Origin: Siniperca chuatsi
Taxonomy: Eukaryota; Chordata; Actinopteri; Centrarchiformes; Sinipercidae
DNA length: 64,000 bases
Assembly (NCBI RefSeq): GCF_020085105.1
Contig: NC_058051.1
Coordinates: 24,245,455-24,309,454, forward strand
Reading direction: 5' to 3'
The notes beneath the pieces were generated by a model. It was not told where the DNA came from, ran no database searches, and saw only the letters and a program-made list of their open reading frames with translations. Both the position numbers and the translations under genes were made by a program. Of the stretch, positions 24,001 through 57,385 are shown piece after piece (position 1 is the stretch's first letter; every line of letters begins with the position of its first letter).

Positions 24001-24542
24001 GTCTACTGCCTTAGGGCCAACGAGAGAGGCTTGACTCAGAGGGCCTTCCTTCCCCCACTGAGGACTGCTCCCCAGAGAATCAGTCACCCAGCCTTATCTC
24101 CACTTTACCGTAATTGTCTCCGCATGAATATACATGAAACTGATGAATGTCTGTATTGTTACCGTATGTCTTTCATCTACTTTATATGCCGACTTACAAC
24201 TGCTGCATTTACAGACAAGCCCAGCAGATCAGAAACATTGCGGAAGAGCTGGACCCGACCTTCCAGGCTAGGAGGCAAGACATAGAGAGCCTCAGAGTGA
24301 GACAAACAGGTACTGTAAATAGGACAAATGGCACTTAAAATGAAACAGTTAAAAACAATGGCTGGACACTCATTGTTTTTCCCTCCCATATAGGTCCAAC
24401 CTGTCAGTCACTTCCCATGCCGCATTCTAGCTTACGTGACCTCCTCGAGGAGCCTACTTTCATCCCACCTACTAAACGGCAAACGGACAAATCAGGACGC
24501 ACGAAACCCAAAGAGAAGAAGGAAAATTGCAAGCAACAATAA
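8052..24542 (+). CDS. ccdc50: CCDC50 (Ymer) homologue, coiled-coil ubiquitin-binding adaptor (12 coding exons)
   Basis: Exons 8052-8103, 13682-13744, 14291-14429, 14637-14727, 20711-20789, 21443-22780, 23283-23404, 23519-23590, 23679-23813, 24015-24109, 24215-24309 and 24394-24542 join in phase to 809 residues. The N-terminus (AELEIDQSNLPRVQEVC, then FAVLEDGVLAHNLQEQE) matches CCDC50. It continues as a charged coiled coil with repeated motif-interacting-with-ubiquitin-like segments: VAKRLQDEEEE near residue 65, EIAKRMQEEE near 116, ELAHKLQEEEEQ near 610 and AQVAQDEEIARFM near 647. Human CCDC50 is a phosphoprotein that binds polyubiquitin, affects EGFR down-regulation and NF-kB signalling, and has been reported as an autophagy receptor limiting RIG-I-like signalling. 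This protein is far longer than the human isoforms (306 and 482 residues) because of exon 6. Human CCDC50 lies beside UTS2B, whereas this copy is divergent from uts2, so it may be the other ohnologue. The second ATG (8055) is an equally plausible start. Confidence 0.93.
15350..15388 (+). mobile_element. Poly(A) retro-insertion splitting the Harbinger relic
   Basis: A 39-base insert, TGTAGAATTT followed by an almost pure A tract, is flanked by the exact 9-base direct repeat AGCTTGGTG (15341-15349 and 15389-15397). Removing one repeat and the insert brings the transposase reading frame back into register. That identifies it as a LINE-mediated, nearly tail-only insertion made after the Harbinger copy was in place. 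Confidence 0.65.
15780..16000 (+). repeat. LINE-like 3' tail
   Basis: T-rich sequence ending in GATAAGTGCTATACAAATAA, a terminal pattern typical of fish LINE and SINE 3' ends. Assignment is by recognised pattern only. It probably inserted into the surrounding Harbinger relic. Confidence 0.45.
17836..18090 (+). repeat. Two diverged ~144-bp repeat units, teleost interspersed repeat
   Basis: Units starting at 17836 and 17980 share the order TCTCAACAAC, GGATGG(A/G)TTGTCA, AAATTTGGTACAG, CATTCATG, then a GATGAAT-type block. The pattern is that of a widespread fish repeat built from similar units. No coding remnant was recognised. Confidence 0.6.
18120..18455 (-). repeat. Teleost interspersed repeat (MITE- or SINE-like)
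   Basis: On the minus strand the segment begins GACTGTATAAAACATGGACG and continues TCACCCATAGG, a signature of a very common fish repeat. A similar terminal fragment (TATACAGTCTATG) occurs alone near 6025. The class is not assignable here. Confidence 0.5.
21048..21081 (+). repeat. (ATT)n microsatellite
   Basis: About eleven trinucleotide repeats lie in the short intron before the giant ccdc50 exon. Length polymorphism is expected. Confidence 0.8.
21443..22780 (+). other. ccdc50: Giant central exon of ccdc50 (446 codons, charged and disordered)
   Basis: The acceptor (CTAAAG then GCAGCG) and donor (GCAGCAG then GTAACA) bound one 1,338-base exon with phase 1 on both sides, so skipping it keeps frame. 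It encodes roughly residues 142-587, dominated by Arg, Glu, Asp, Ser and His, with many RD, ER, SR and SS pairs and no hydrophobic core. Human CCDC50 has an alternatively spliced central exon of about 176 codons at the corresponding place (the 482/306-residue difference). The phase symmetry fits the same alternative splicing. Confidence 0.85.
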
Positions 24543-25770
24543 TTTTCAACACATTGTGCTGTTGGAGTACATATATATTTTATAACACTAAATATCAGTT
24601 CAGCTACAGAGTTCTCATTACTTATTACTTTAAGGTTGAATATTGTAAGAATTAAGTTCTCTCTGCCATCCACCCCTACTAGCACTTTAGACCGGTGGAA
24701 CAAAGAGAAAGAATTGAGAGAAGGACTCCTGCCTTTAATAATTATCAAAGGGAAAATCAAGGTTAATTGAAGTATTGTTTGAATTATTCAGTGTTAATGA
24801 GTGTTTAATTTAAATTGTATACCTTTTTTAAATTATATTTATAACTTTTGTTTTTATTTAGTTAAGCAGTATACCGTGAGCATCCAAAATGTCAAATGAC
24901 AAAACAAGAAGTTACTATAACCCTTGAACCTGGGTGAAGTGGTTATCGGACAAGCTACTTTAAGACATCCACTTTTGGAGTGTCTGCCAACTTTGTTTCA
25001 AAGCAGTTTGGCAGGACACCAGCCATGTTTACAATAGTAAATGACAATCAAATGAACTTATTTAACCCTTATAAAATGTAAATCCCATTTGTTACAATTA
25101 TCATCATATGTTAAATTGTTTTGTAATATCCAGATGTAAATATATCCTTTGGGGACAGTATATGTAACAAAGTAATCTAAGCTCAAAGGTCCATTTATTA
25201 ACTTTTTGGAGGTTTCATCTGCATCTCACGGTCATTTAAATCAACGCCAAAGACCATCCTTAAACTGAGACAGGAATTAGGTCTTCCCCCCTATATAACG
25301 ACCACTTGTTATCACATGACTGAATTTCCACACTTAAGCCACATGACACCTGAGCCAGTTCCATTCGCTGAATGAAGACGTTGAGATGCGCCAGAAAGCT
25401 TGTAAGTGGACCTTTTAAGCTTAAAGTATTTGGTACATATCCAACTCATGTTTTTGTATATTTTGCCAGGTGGGTTTTGTCCAGAGACAATTATGATGCC
25501 AATTAACATTATTCATTATACAGAATACTTGCTCTAACAACAGATTTGATTTTTATGCACACATAACCATTTATTGGTCTCAGTTTTTGTTTTTTGTTTG
25601 TTTTGTATGTTCATATTACTCCCACGTTTTAAAACAAAAAAACAAACACTTTTTGTTGTTTTTTGTTTGTGTTTTTATAAATGTAATATGCCACGGCTTA
25701 GGTGGACCACTATGAATGCAATTGTTCTTTATGCAAGTGCAACAAATAAAAACAATTCACATTTTTGTTC
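24543..25770 (+). other. ccdc50: 3' UTR of ccdc50 with poly(A) signal
   Basis: No coding follows the TAA at 24540-24542. An AATAAA at 25745-25750 is the best poly(A) signal, giving about 1.2 kb of 3' UTR. Near 24979-25020 an imperfect hairpin can form (arms GTGTCTGCCAACT and AGTTTGGCAGGACAC), separated by a short loop. Confidence 0.55.
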
Positions 25771-27641
25771 GTTGTTTAAAAAGTTATAAAAATACAATGT
25801 AAAAGAATGCATACTCCAATGTGTTCATGTATAGTTCTGAAGATATTATAAAACAAGTCATGAAAAATGTCAAAGAAAGAGATAAATTCACATAATCAAA
25901 CCTTAAGTGCATGAAATGAATCAGGTAACACTTGACAGATGAAGTAAAATAGTATAGTTCTTGAGTTCAGTAACATGAAAATGTTACTGTATGACTGATA
26001 CTGTACTGTGGTAACTCTTCTCAAGGCAGCACCTATGAATTTTGTGGTCTTTCAGCAGGCATCACTTTGCTGGAGTTGTGACTCACACACACTCACTGAT
26101 GCATTACTATAGGTGTGGGCTGACATTGTCACCTTAAGCCCACACAGCACATTTCTCAAATGTTCCATTTCAGAAGAAACATACGCCTGCTACAGTTGAG
26201 AAAAGACATGTTTTTTGAAAAAAGTACCACTTGGTCTGATCTCGCTACCCACTTAATTGTGCTAGAAGATAAGCAAAAGTAATGAGTACAGTAATGACTC
26301 TGGGTTTTCCACATGACCCTTGCACCTCATTTTGATATCTTGTGTGTTCTTAATTTTTTTAAGTGTGTATCATATTTGTCCCAAGGATTTCCCACATGAC
26401 TCACTTAATAGGAATCTCAAACATGTGTGCCCACATGACTAATCGCACAAGAGTCCATACAGGATACCTACTGTGTGGTAACTCTTGGCATGTTGCAGCT
26501 TGCTCAAGGAGTGCTGTTGAATAACTTAACTGCCTCATTAAAAAAGACCAAGGTACAGTAGATATGCATACTCTGTACTGAACTGTAGACTCCCTGGTGC
26601 TTTACATGTGTTGTAGGATTGTCTTACCTATTGACAAAAAGGGGAACTCCCTTCACTGGACTTTTTGACACCAATAAAGCATCAGTAGGAAAGTCCATTT
26701 AGTTCCTGGCAAAGTAGGGTAGAAGAGGCTGTATACCACGCTGTCTTCAACCTGATTTATATACAATAGTACACAAAGCTATTGTATCCTGTGCACTATT
26801 ATTCACAATTTATCACACAAAATAGTCCACATAGACAAGTTTAAATAATTAACCAAAACAGACAAAAAGTAACAAACTATCCCATGATAAATCACATTTC
26901 ATCACATGAAATCTTGATTGAGACACCATTGTTCAAGTTTGGCTATTGCAACAGCCAGGATTATAAATGTACATGTTCAGCAGTAAACAGTAGCCTAGGT
27001 ATTTTGGGAGGCATATGTGGGCTCAGCCTTAGGCGGGACTAAAACCTGACTGTTGTCAGGCTTTTACACTGAACACCCACCTGCACTGTACATTTACATA
27101 GAGCAACACTCAGCAGCTTTACCGCTCAGACATGCAAATATCAGAGTAGTGAAACTCATTCAAATGCTATAGTATTATTTTACACAGTCCATTGGCTCAA
27201 GATTGACCATAGCCATAGCTCTTTTAGGACTACTATATCTTTTAAGGTTAACTTGAGGGGAAAAAACACAGCCTTGCTGTTTGCTATAATTTACATGATG
27301 AATAGATGTCCACTTTGTTTTTTCCCTCTCAGAATTCCCCTTCCTCCCCCTGTGTATATATTTACTGATTGATGAGAAGTTTCCTATAATTGTATCCTGG
27401 TGTAATTGTAGAGAAAAATGTTACCTTTAACTTGACCTTTCAGTGTTTTCACAGTAGCTTTAGTTATTCTGATAAAGGAAAAGAGGGTAGATAAAAGACA
27501 GCTGGGTGAACACAGTGTTCTGTTTCTTTCATTTAGACAATCCAAAGACCAAAGGCATTCTCCAAACTTGTGGCTCAGAATCACAAAGAAGGACCGCATC
27601 TTATTCAGGATATCCTGTTTCCTTTCATTGAATTCAGCAGT
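25771..27641. other. Region between convergent ccdc50 and tnfrsf9
   Basis: AT-rich sequence without open frames of interest. It should hold the tnfrsf9 3' UTR, but I found no clear minus-strand AATAAA close to its stop. A kB-like string (GGGAACTCCC, 26642-26651) was noted. Nothing else was recognised. Confidence 0.45.
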
Positions 27642-30600
27642 CTAGCCCAGGAGCTGATCTGAGGAGTCCTTGGAGGCAAGTGACTCTGAGCTGCTGCCCT
27701 GCTCTTGCTGGGCCTCGTGGAAACTGCACTCCATTGCTATTAATGTCATGGGATCATCTAAAGAAGAAAAAGAGGACAAATCAATTACTTTTTTACTGTA
27801 TTTGTGATTGGCTTGATAAATATCCTGTATAATCACCATCATTCATGTAACATGGTCAGGATAACCTCTTCATAATCTATCATAAAGCACAATAATAATT
27901 ACCTGTAGGGGTTCTGATTATCGGTGTTTTGGGGATACATGGCTTTTCCATGTAATTTTCTGCTTTTCTTTTCCGGTGGATTTTCATGGCCACAGTGATG
28001 ATGATGATGATGCTAAAGCCCATCAAAACTACGCTGGTGACCACAGATAAGACCAATGGCCATGCCTGTTCTGGGTGATCTGATACAAAACAGCAAGAAA
28101 TTATTGCTGGCTTTAAATATAAATAAGAATTAAAGCACAAATACATTAGAGAAGTAGAATCGCATCCTACCTGGTTGTTTTGGACGGCTCACTGTAGCAA
28201 GTGAAACATTAATTGAAGCACACTTAATGTCAGTAACTGCATCTCCCTTGGCCACGATCTTCTGATCTGGATTGGGACACCTTTGTGAAAAATAAAACAA
28301 TAACAGACGAATTCATCAAATCTGTCAGTACAACAACAACAACAGCAACAAAACTTGGCTGCAATGACGGATGCTGTTTTTAAAGCCGGGTATATCTTAC
28401 TTGGTACTCCAGGGTTTACACTTCTGGTGAATTTGGTCATTGAAGGTTCCTTCTGGACATGGTCTGCAAGAACCTGTGTAGACAATCATCCAGTTGATTT
28501 GCCACTCGATGTAACCTGTAAATCTAGTGTGTATGTGTCATGTGCTATGTGTATATAAGTCATGTGCTTACTTTTTGTTTTACTTACGTTTCGCTGAAGG
28601 TTCCTGACCTTTGCCACACTTCTTAACACAGAAGGAACAGCGGTCATCACCACAGGTGAGTCCTTCTTTACAGCCACACTTTGTGTCTGTTGTGGCTGTG
28701 CACTCTTGCACAAGGACTTGAGCACCTACACATACAAAGAGAGGAGAAAGAGTACAATCTTGTAGTTTTACAAATTCCAGCTTGTAGTACACTACTGAAA
28801 AAAATGTCTTATGCAGTTTTGTTACCAGTAGGATCTTCTAACATACCTACACACTGTGTACACCTGGTACACCTGTAGTTTCTAGGGTTCACTGTAAATG
28901 TCCCAGTCTCACAAGGAGTACAAAGATCTTTCGGGCTTGGACCACAATCTATGAATAGGCGGTTTCCTACAAACAGACACACACACAGAATAGTTACCAA
29001 TAACCACAAGAAACACCGTTGGATTTTCAGAAAAATGTCCTTTCCCATAAAGCTGATAAAAGGCCTGTGTGAGTTTGGGAAAAACAACTCTAGTAACCTA
29101 CAGTTATCAAAACTATACTGTTCTGGAATTGTAATGACATATATAAGTATGTATCACGGGTCCAAATAATTAGATTTATCAGTTGTATCATCCATGCCTT
29201 TTCTCTTTGTTGTGGTATTAGCTGAAAAACCACTGAAACTATATTTGGTTTCATGCAACCACCACAGAGGAACTGCTCAAAGGCTGGAATATGAATTTGT
29301 TTTGTTTTTTTGTTTTTTACATCCACAAATAAAAGCACACACAACTCAGTAGGCTTTTTTCTTTTATTAGATACTACATGGGATAACTTGAACTCTTGAG
29401 GTCTGAGAAAGGATAATGTTGTTAATGTATTTGTAAAACAATGAGTTTATGTAGAAAGTTATCAGAGCGGGCATTTCTCCTTCCCTTCATCAATATATAC
29501 AGATGCGGACAAATTAAAGGAAAAACCTGAATAAAAGAGTGGAGAAGCATATCAAATGCAGATGCTTCCGTGCACCAGGGCTCACTGAATGGTTTGGTGA
29601 GTATGAAAATGATGTGAATATTCTTTGATAATGGACACTTGTAACCATGGCTTGTTTTTTGTCTATTTCTTTTTCTACCTTTCTAGTTGTAAAAAACGTC
29701 ATAAGTTAAATATACATAATACATTTGGCTGCACAAACAAAACTCAATGAATATTAAAGAAAAAATAATGTGAATAAAATGCTACAGCCTTTACAGTCCC
29801 CAGATCTCAACCCAGTTTCACACCTATGGAAGATTTTGGACCAGATGTAATGTAAATAGACTGTACTTATATAGCACCTTTCTAGTCTTCTGACCACTCG
29901 AAGCGCTTCACACACTGATGGCAGGTGCCAACTGCTCATCAGTACAAAGAAACTAATTAATCATTCACACACCGAAGGAAATTTGGGAAAGCAATTTGGG
30001 GTTCAGTGCCTTGACCAAGGACACTTCGACATGTGGACTGAGGGAAGCCGGGATCAAACCGCCGACCTTTCGATTGGTGGACGACCCACTCTACCACTAA
30101 GCCACAGCTGCCCCCTGCCAGTGTGTAAGACAATGCTCTCCACCACCATCTCCATAAGACCAAATGACATAATACAAACTTTCATCTTCAAATCTATTTA
30201 GTGATGTCAGTGACTATCTCTGATGCTTTTTGTCCTTTTGTTATGTCTGGCTATGTTTCTTTTCTTTCTATCTGCTGTACTCAGGTCTCTATTGCAAAAG
30301 AGATCTTGATCTCAATGAGATTACTTGATTAAATAAAGGTGATATATATAAATGAGGGAATGTCTTGTGGAGGAATGGTTTTCATCCCTCCAATAGAGTT
30401 CCACAGACTTGGCAAGGAGCAATGAAGCTGTTCTGGAGGTTCGTGGTGGCCTGACTCCATGTTGGTTTTTCCTTTAATTTGTCACCCATCTGTAGGTATA
30501 CAGTGTTTCACTAAGAACAGTGCTGTTTTTATTTTGATACTTTAAAAACTGTTGGCCAATGTAAAAGTGGCAACCTTAGGATAGGGATGATGCATGCAGT

Positions 30601-30836
30601 TGAATGACCTGTAGAGCCATTGTCAAAAATGCTAACAGCACATTTCATCAATTTAAAATCATTGAGAGTTGTAATGGACATTGTCTCCATTATTACTTAC
30701 CAGGATAACAGGCTTCACAGCAAACATTATCTCCTTTTTGTGTCCATTTCATGCAGCCTCTGTCAGTCTGTCCAACACTGCACAAACAGCCCTGCATCAG
30801 CAGACAGAGACCCATAGCCCATAGGATCACAGCCAT
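27642..30836 (-). CDS. tnfrsf9: TNF receptor superfamily member 9-like (CD137/4-1BB), 7 coding exons
   Basis: Exons 30701-30836, 28847-28966, 28588-28725, 28401-28473, 28171-28280, 27903-28079 and 27642-27757 join in phase to 289 residues. Order: signal peptide (about 1-19), cysteine-rich repeats to about residue 177 (including [17 protein letters not shown] and [17 protein letters not shown]), a stalk with an N-glycosylation site (NVS), a membrane helix at about 199-222 followed by KIHRKRK, and a tail of about 65 residues rich in Ser and Glu. The GTFNDQ...CKPW block and the CRD before it are closest to mammalian TNFRSF9, an activation-induced T/NK-cell co-stimulatory receptor for TNFSF9. The tail contains AQQE, matching the short TRAF2-binding pattern (P/S/A/T)-x-(Q/E)-E. 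The first CRD (CMKW...[11 protein letters not shown]) looks more like CD40- or HVEM-type repeats. Neighbouring uts2 supports TNFRSF9; TNFRSF4/18-like members remain alternatives. Confidence 0.88.
29851..30117 (-). mobile_element. tRNA-derived SINE
   Basis: Read on the minus strand, it starts GGGGCAGCTGTGGCTTAGTG. An RNA polymerase III A box (TGGCTTAGTGG, 30094-30104) and B box (GGTTTGATCCC, 30050-30060) are spaced as in tRNA genes. A non-tRNA body follows, ending TATATAAGTACAGTCTATTT. Flanks CCAGATGTAA (29841-29850) and CCAGTGTGTAA (30118-30128) look like an imperfect target-site duplication. It is not a functional tRNA because no cloverleaf continues past the B box. Confidence 0.8.
30168..30349 (+). 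mobile_element. 5'-truncated LINE 3' fragment
   Basis: The segment ends CTTGATTAAATAAAGGTGAT after GAGATCTTGATCTCAATGAG, a typical fish LINE terminus. It is bounded by the 6-base direct repeat AAATGA (30162-30167 and 30350-30355). It interrupts the Tc1-like element, so it arrived later. Confidence 0.65.
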
Positions 30837-30839
30837 GTT

Positions 30840-33400
30840 GTCAGCTCTTCAGCCTTGTGGTTAAAGATGACACAGCCACCTTAGGAAAGACGTGAGGTAA
30901 TCCAATCCAAGAAATATCCCAGGTACCTAATTTATTCTACAAAGGCATTTAACTTTTTGTTTCTCTAAATCTGTAGCTTTGACCTAAAATACATGAACAT
31001 CCTTAGCATTCTTCTTAACCTAAAGTCACTCAGCAGTAATGTCATGAAAAATGAATTGTCATGTGAATTCAAGAAATCGCTCTGTGCTGTGGTCTCAGTG
31101 TTCTCAGACTCACTCCACAGCCAGCTGAGCATGCTATTCATACCCAAGGTAGGTTTTTTTTTTTCAGGGGGTGTGTCTTAAAGTTGAATGACAACAATCA
31201 GATACAAGATGACAGCATGTAAATGAGTGTCATGAATGGAAAATACTTTAACTCATAGTCTGCAAAACTTTAACCCCTACAAATTACAAACTATAGCATG
31301 TTTATATTTTATTTTGATAATTTTATAAAGATAGAGCTTATTTCTTTCAGTGAAAATATAATAATGACTAGAAATATTAGTATCAAGATGTAAAAGTTGT
31401 GTAGCTAGTAAAAAAAGAAAGAAAAAAAAACCTCAGCCTCTTTAATGTGAAAAATTCACTGCAGTTTAATGGTTTTTAATTTTAATAGGTTTGAACTGCA
31501 TCATTGTGAAGGGGGACTTTCCTGCTTGTGTTATACTAACATTGCCTCAGGGGATAGGTACATTACACAGAATGTGATAGAAGCCATAAAACAGAGTTGT
31601 AAAAACTGAAATATAATGGAAGAGAAGTTGATCACATTATTTGGAGTTGAGTACGTGTCCTTAAGGGAAATCCATCGGCTCGCACAGGATTCATGCTGAT
31701 GACTCATGTTAGACAAGACATATGACATGTCATGAGTTTAAAGTAAAAAAAAAAATCCCCTCTTTGCTCTAATCTCCTGCTATTATTATTATGTTTTATT
31801 AACACTTTGAATCCCCTATGACAGAAACCACAGCAACAACATGGCCCTAAAGACAGGGAAACTGAAACAAAAATTGCAACGTGAATAGGTCTACTTCATT
31901 GTGCTAAAGTGAAACTGGCTTTCAAAAGGTTATTTATTCATTGAGTGGCTTTGGTTGAATGATCTATAGTGTCCATTCCCAAAACAAGATAATGATTTAT
32001 TTCATTTGAAAAGGGAACTACTGTTTTTTTTTACTGTAAGTGCTTCGACTTTTGGAAAACGGGAATTTTGCTGACTAATGATGAGATTGTAGGTGACTAT
32101 AAGCTACATGACAGTCCATCTCACTAAGGTTAGATGAGGATGGTCTAAGTCATCCTCTGACTCAGCTTAAATTCACACACAAAAAAATAAAGAACACAAT
32201 CAATACCACAAGACCTGCCTGCTGCATCATCTTTAATATCTCATGATTGTATGATACTTGAGTGACATTTGGCAGATTCTGCCTTTGACATTCTAATGCA
32301 GCAGTCTCAGCCTACCAGGGTTCGCCTACTTTAAGAGAATACGTATGTTATTTGAGACTGTGATGTCAAAAGTCTGCACCTCATCAGCCTACGCATCCTT
32401 GGCCAAGAAACACCTCCCACACTTACCCTTCAACCTCCCCCTAAATTCAGCTATGAAGCACAGTAAACCCCAATAGCGCAATTAACATACTGACTTGGGA
32501 AGTACTTTTGAGTTGTTCGGTAAGAAGTGTAGTAATGACATTCATTCTGCTGGTAAATGAGTGTGTGTGTGTGTGTATTTGCATGTAGGCTGACATGAGC
32601 CTCACTGAGTGAAGTCAGTTGTGACATAAGTCAGTGTCAATATGGGACTACATGTTTTCACTTTCACCAAATACTCTGTGTTGTGAATATTATAACTATC
32701 ACCGTTGCTCTTCTGGGGGCTGCTTGGGTACTTTTTAGTCTGCCTTTGCAGGCGAGGGCGTCTTTATAAGGGTCTGACATCACTTCCTTCCTGACAAACT
32801 TCTTATGACACATCCTCTCATGTGGGGCAGTGTCACCTTCAAACAATAATGTCTTCAAATGCCTGTGGTTGGTGGGTCAAGCAGACAGGGGGTCTGTATG
32901 GGTTTAGTATGCATTTGAGCCTGTTGGGTAACATCGGCCCACTGGGAAAGTACACAGCAGCGCTTGTGCTCGGAAGTTCCACTCAGGGGTGTTAACTGTT
33001 GAACGTCAAAAGCAAATATCTGCCGCACTTGCTATCACGTCTGATGTTGTGGTGATATTATAGCTCTTACAGTTCATCTGTACTTTTTTATAAATGTTTA
33101 CTTGATGACCAATCAGTGGTGATCAATTAGACGTCTTGAGAAAAGACCACCTACTTGTGTCAGTTAAACATCTTAAATGCCTAATTCAAATGTGTAATTA
33201 TTGCCTGCAGTCATTTCTAAAAGGCATTTTATATATCAAACTTTAAATTCAAGTAGGGTAAGAGGGAGTAAATCACACACTGAATGTCTCCATCTAGTGG
33301 TCCTGCTAAAAAAGAGAAAAGTATATTTTAGGGTGAGAAATTTCACTTAATAAAACATCACGTGTGATCGTCATGGAAAAACATACAACATTATTTAACA
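30840..33400. other. Intergenic region upstream of tnfrsf9, downstream of dvl1
   Basis: No splice-bounded open frames. It includes a cluster of immune-type motifs (see 31513-31916), a kB-like site GGGATATTTC on the minus strand (30911-30920), a 12-base palindrome ATGACATGTCAT (31722-31733) and a CTCF-like motif on the minus strand (33288-33300). Confidence 0.5.
31513..31916. promoter_or_regulatory. tnfrsf9: Candidate immune enhancer of tnfrsf9: kB, AP-1, ISRE and IRF motifs
   Basis: Within 400 bases are an exact kB site GGGACTTTCC (31513-31522), an exact AP-1 site TGACTCA (31700-31706), an ISRE core GAAACTGAAAC (31858-31868) and an IRF-type AAGTGAAACT (31907-31916). They lie 0.7-1.1 kb upstream of the tnfrsf9 start codon. 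Mammalian TNFRSF9 is induced through NF-kB and AP-1, which fits. The individual motifs are short, so chance remains possible. Confidence 0.45.
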
Positions 33401-34948
33401 TATATATTTTTATTCATATATATAATAAATTTCTATGTACAATTTATTCTTCTTTTGTAAAGAAACAAAATTAAAGAGAAAGCTTTGATTGCAAACAGTG
33501 TTTCATACTAAAGGGAGGGAGAAACAAAAATGGAAAAGTGCTCATAAAACTATTGTCTGTGTGTTATTTCCCTTCTGTAACTATATTTTAGGTAGATACA
33601 ACAGGGGTTTGCCATTGTTTTGCAAGGAGATCAGAATGTGAAGGCCAGGATTCCCCTTGAAGTGAGAAGTGTCAGATGATAATCTCTAAAAAAGATCTAC
33701 ATCATAGACAGCTCCTACATTAAGAAATATACACCACACAACGTGAGGCTTTGGCTTTTATCGCGCTGACTTTTATCGAAGCTCACACTTGCTACGAAAG
33801 AAGACAACCATAATGCTTTCAGCAAACTGGTTTATCTCGGGTCGACCCTTTGAGTTTGCTTTCACAGCTGTGGTGGGTGTCCACTGTTTGCAATCCTGTT
33901 TGTAAGTTGATTTGCTTACTTAAATGTGTTTAAACCAAAGTGTTATGAATGTCAGGGTTTAATCACTGACAGGAATAATGATACATTCGACAAAGCACAG
34001 CTAGGACAGTGGAAACTGACCACTGATTCACATAGGGTGATGTCTGATTGTCTGTCAGTCAGCCATAGTAGACAAAGTATGACACCGTCAATGCAACATG
34101 ATCACATAAATAACATATCACAAAAATCATCCAGTGTATGGATTCTTCCTTAAGAAAATTGGCAAGAGGTAACCCCTCCCCCCAATAATGGTAATACTTT
34201 AAACAAAATGTATAAAATTTCTTTTCTTTAAAGCAGTTGAGACAGTCATGCAATATGCAGCCTAGTTAAACTAATGGCTGGCTACAGGGCCTCCCTTATG
34301 AAGTTGAAGAAATCCACGGGTTGTGAACTGATCAAGGTTAGCGTTTTAGTAGTTGGCAGATAAGAGCTTAAATAAGCCTGTGGCAATGCCACAGTATAAA
34401 GGAAATGGGGCCAGAGGTTTGGTGTAACGTGCTAAATTTTGTCAGTATGCACAGATATGAGTCAGGAGATCAATTCCAAGTTCTAGGCCCAGAGAAATGT
34501 TCCTAAGTGCGGGCCATAGTTGTCGGTCTGGGTCTGGGGGATTGAGATCCAGGCCCAGCCAGTTTAAAGGTCTTGCAGAACAGAAAATATCCTAGGTAGA
34601 AGTACACACACTCCCGAGAATGTCTGTGTGGCAGCTTTAAAGAATCACCACACTGAATACCACTCACGTTTCACAAACTGTACACGTCACGTCAATACAA
34701 AAGAGGGTTTTCAGCCACAGAGGACCCGTGTTTGTGTGTGTGAGAGGACTCCCTTCTGTTGTGCTCTTGCTGCATGTATTCCTTTGCTTAGACATCAGAG
34801 GGACAGACAGATAGCAGGGCCAGTCAGTGTCTACATTCTGAACTTAGAGATGGTCAGAGGCAAAAGATTGAGAGGAAAGAGAGAAGGAGCTGAGTGGGTT
34901 CGGGGAGAATTGTTTTGTGCTCCATGAGTTTTAAAAGGCACTGTCCTG
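33400..34948 (-). other. dvl1: 3' UTR of dvl1 with two poly(A) signals
   Basis: Minus-strand AATAAA hexamers at 33443-33448 and 33409-33414 follow the dvl1 stop by about 1.5 kb. No coding or splice signal of another gene lies between. Long 3' UTRs are usual for Dishevelled genes. Confidence 0.55.

Positions 34949-57385
<22,437 letters not shown>

Larger units (their letters stand above)
29500..30492 (+). mobile_element. Degenerate Tc1-like DNA transposon in tnfrsf9 intron 1
   Basis: Terminal inverted repeats of about 28 bases lie at 29500-29527 (starting CAGATGCGGACAAATTAAAG) and 30464-30492 (ending TAATTTGTCACCCATCTG), each flanked by TA, the Tc1/mariner target duplication. Inside, 29794-29847 encodes [17 protein letters not shown], the conserved region holding the last catalytic acid of the DD34E transposase. 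Family members have Glu after NPI, but here it is Ser, so the enzyme is dead. A SINE and a LINE fragment are inserted in it. Confidence 0.8.

Noticed and set aside
30050..30117. Possible tRNA gene on the minus strand
   Set aside because: A and B boxes are present, but no complete cloverleaf or anticodon arm; it is the head of a SINE.
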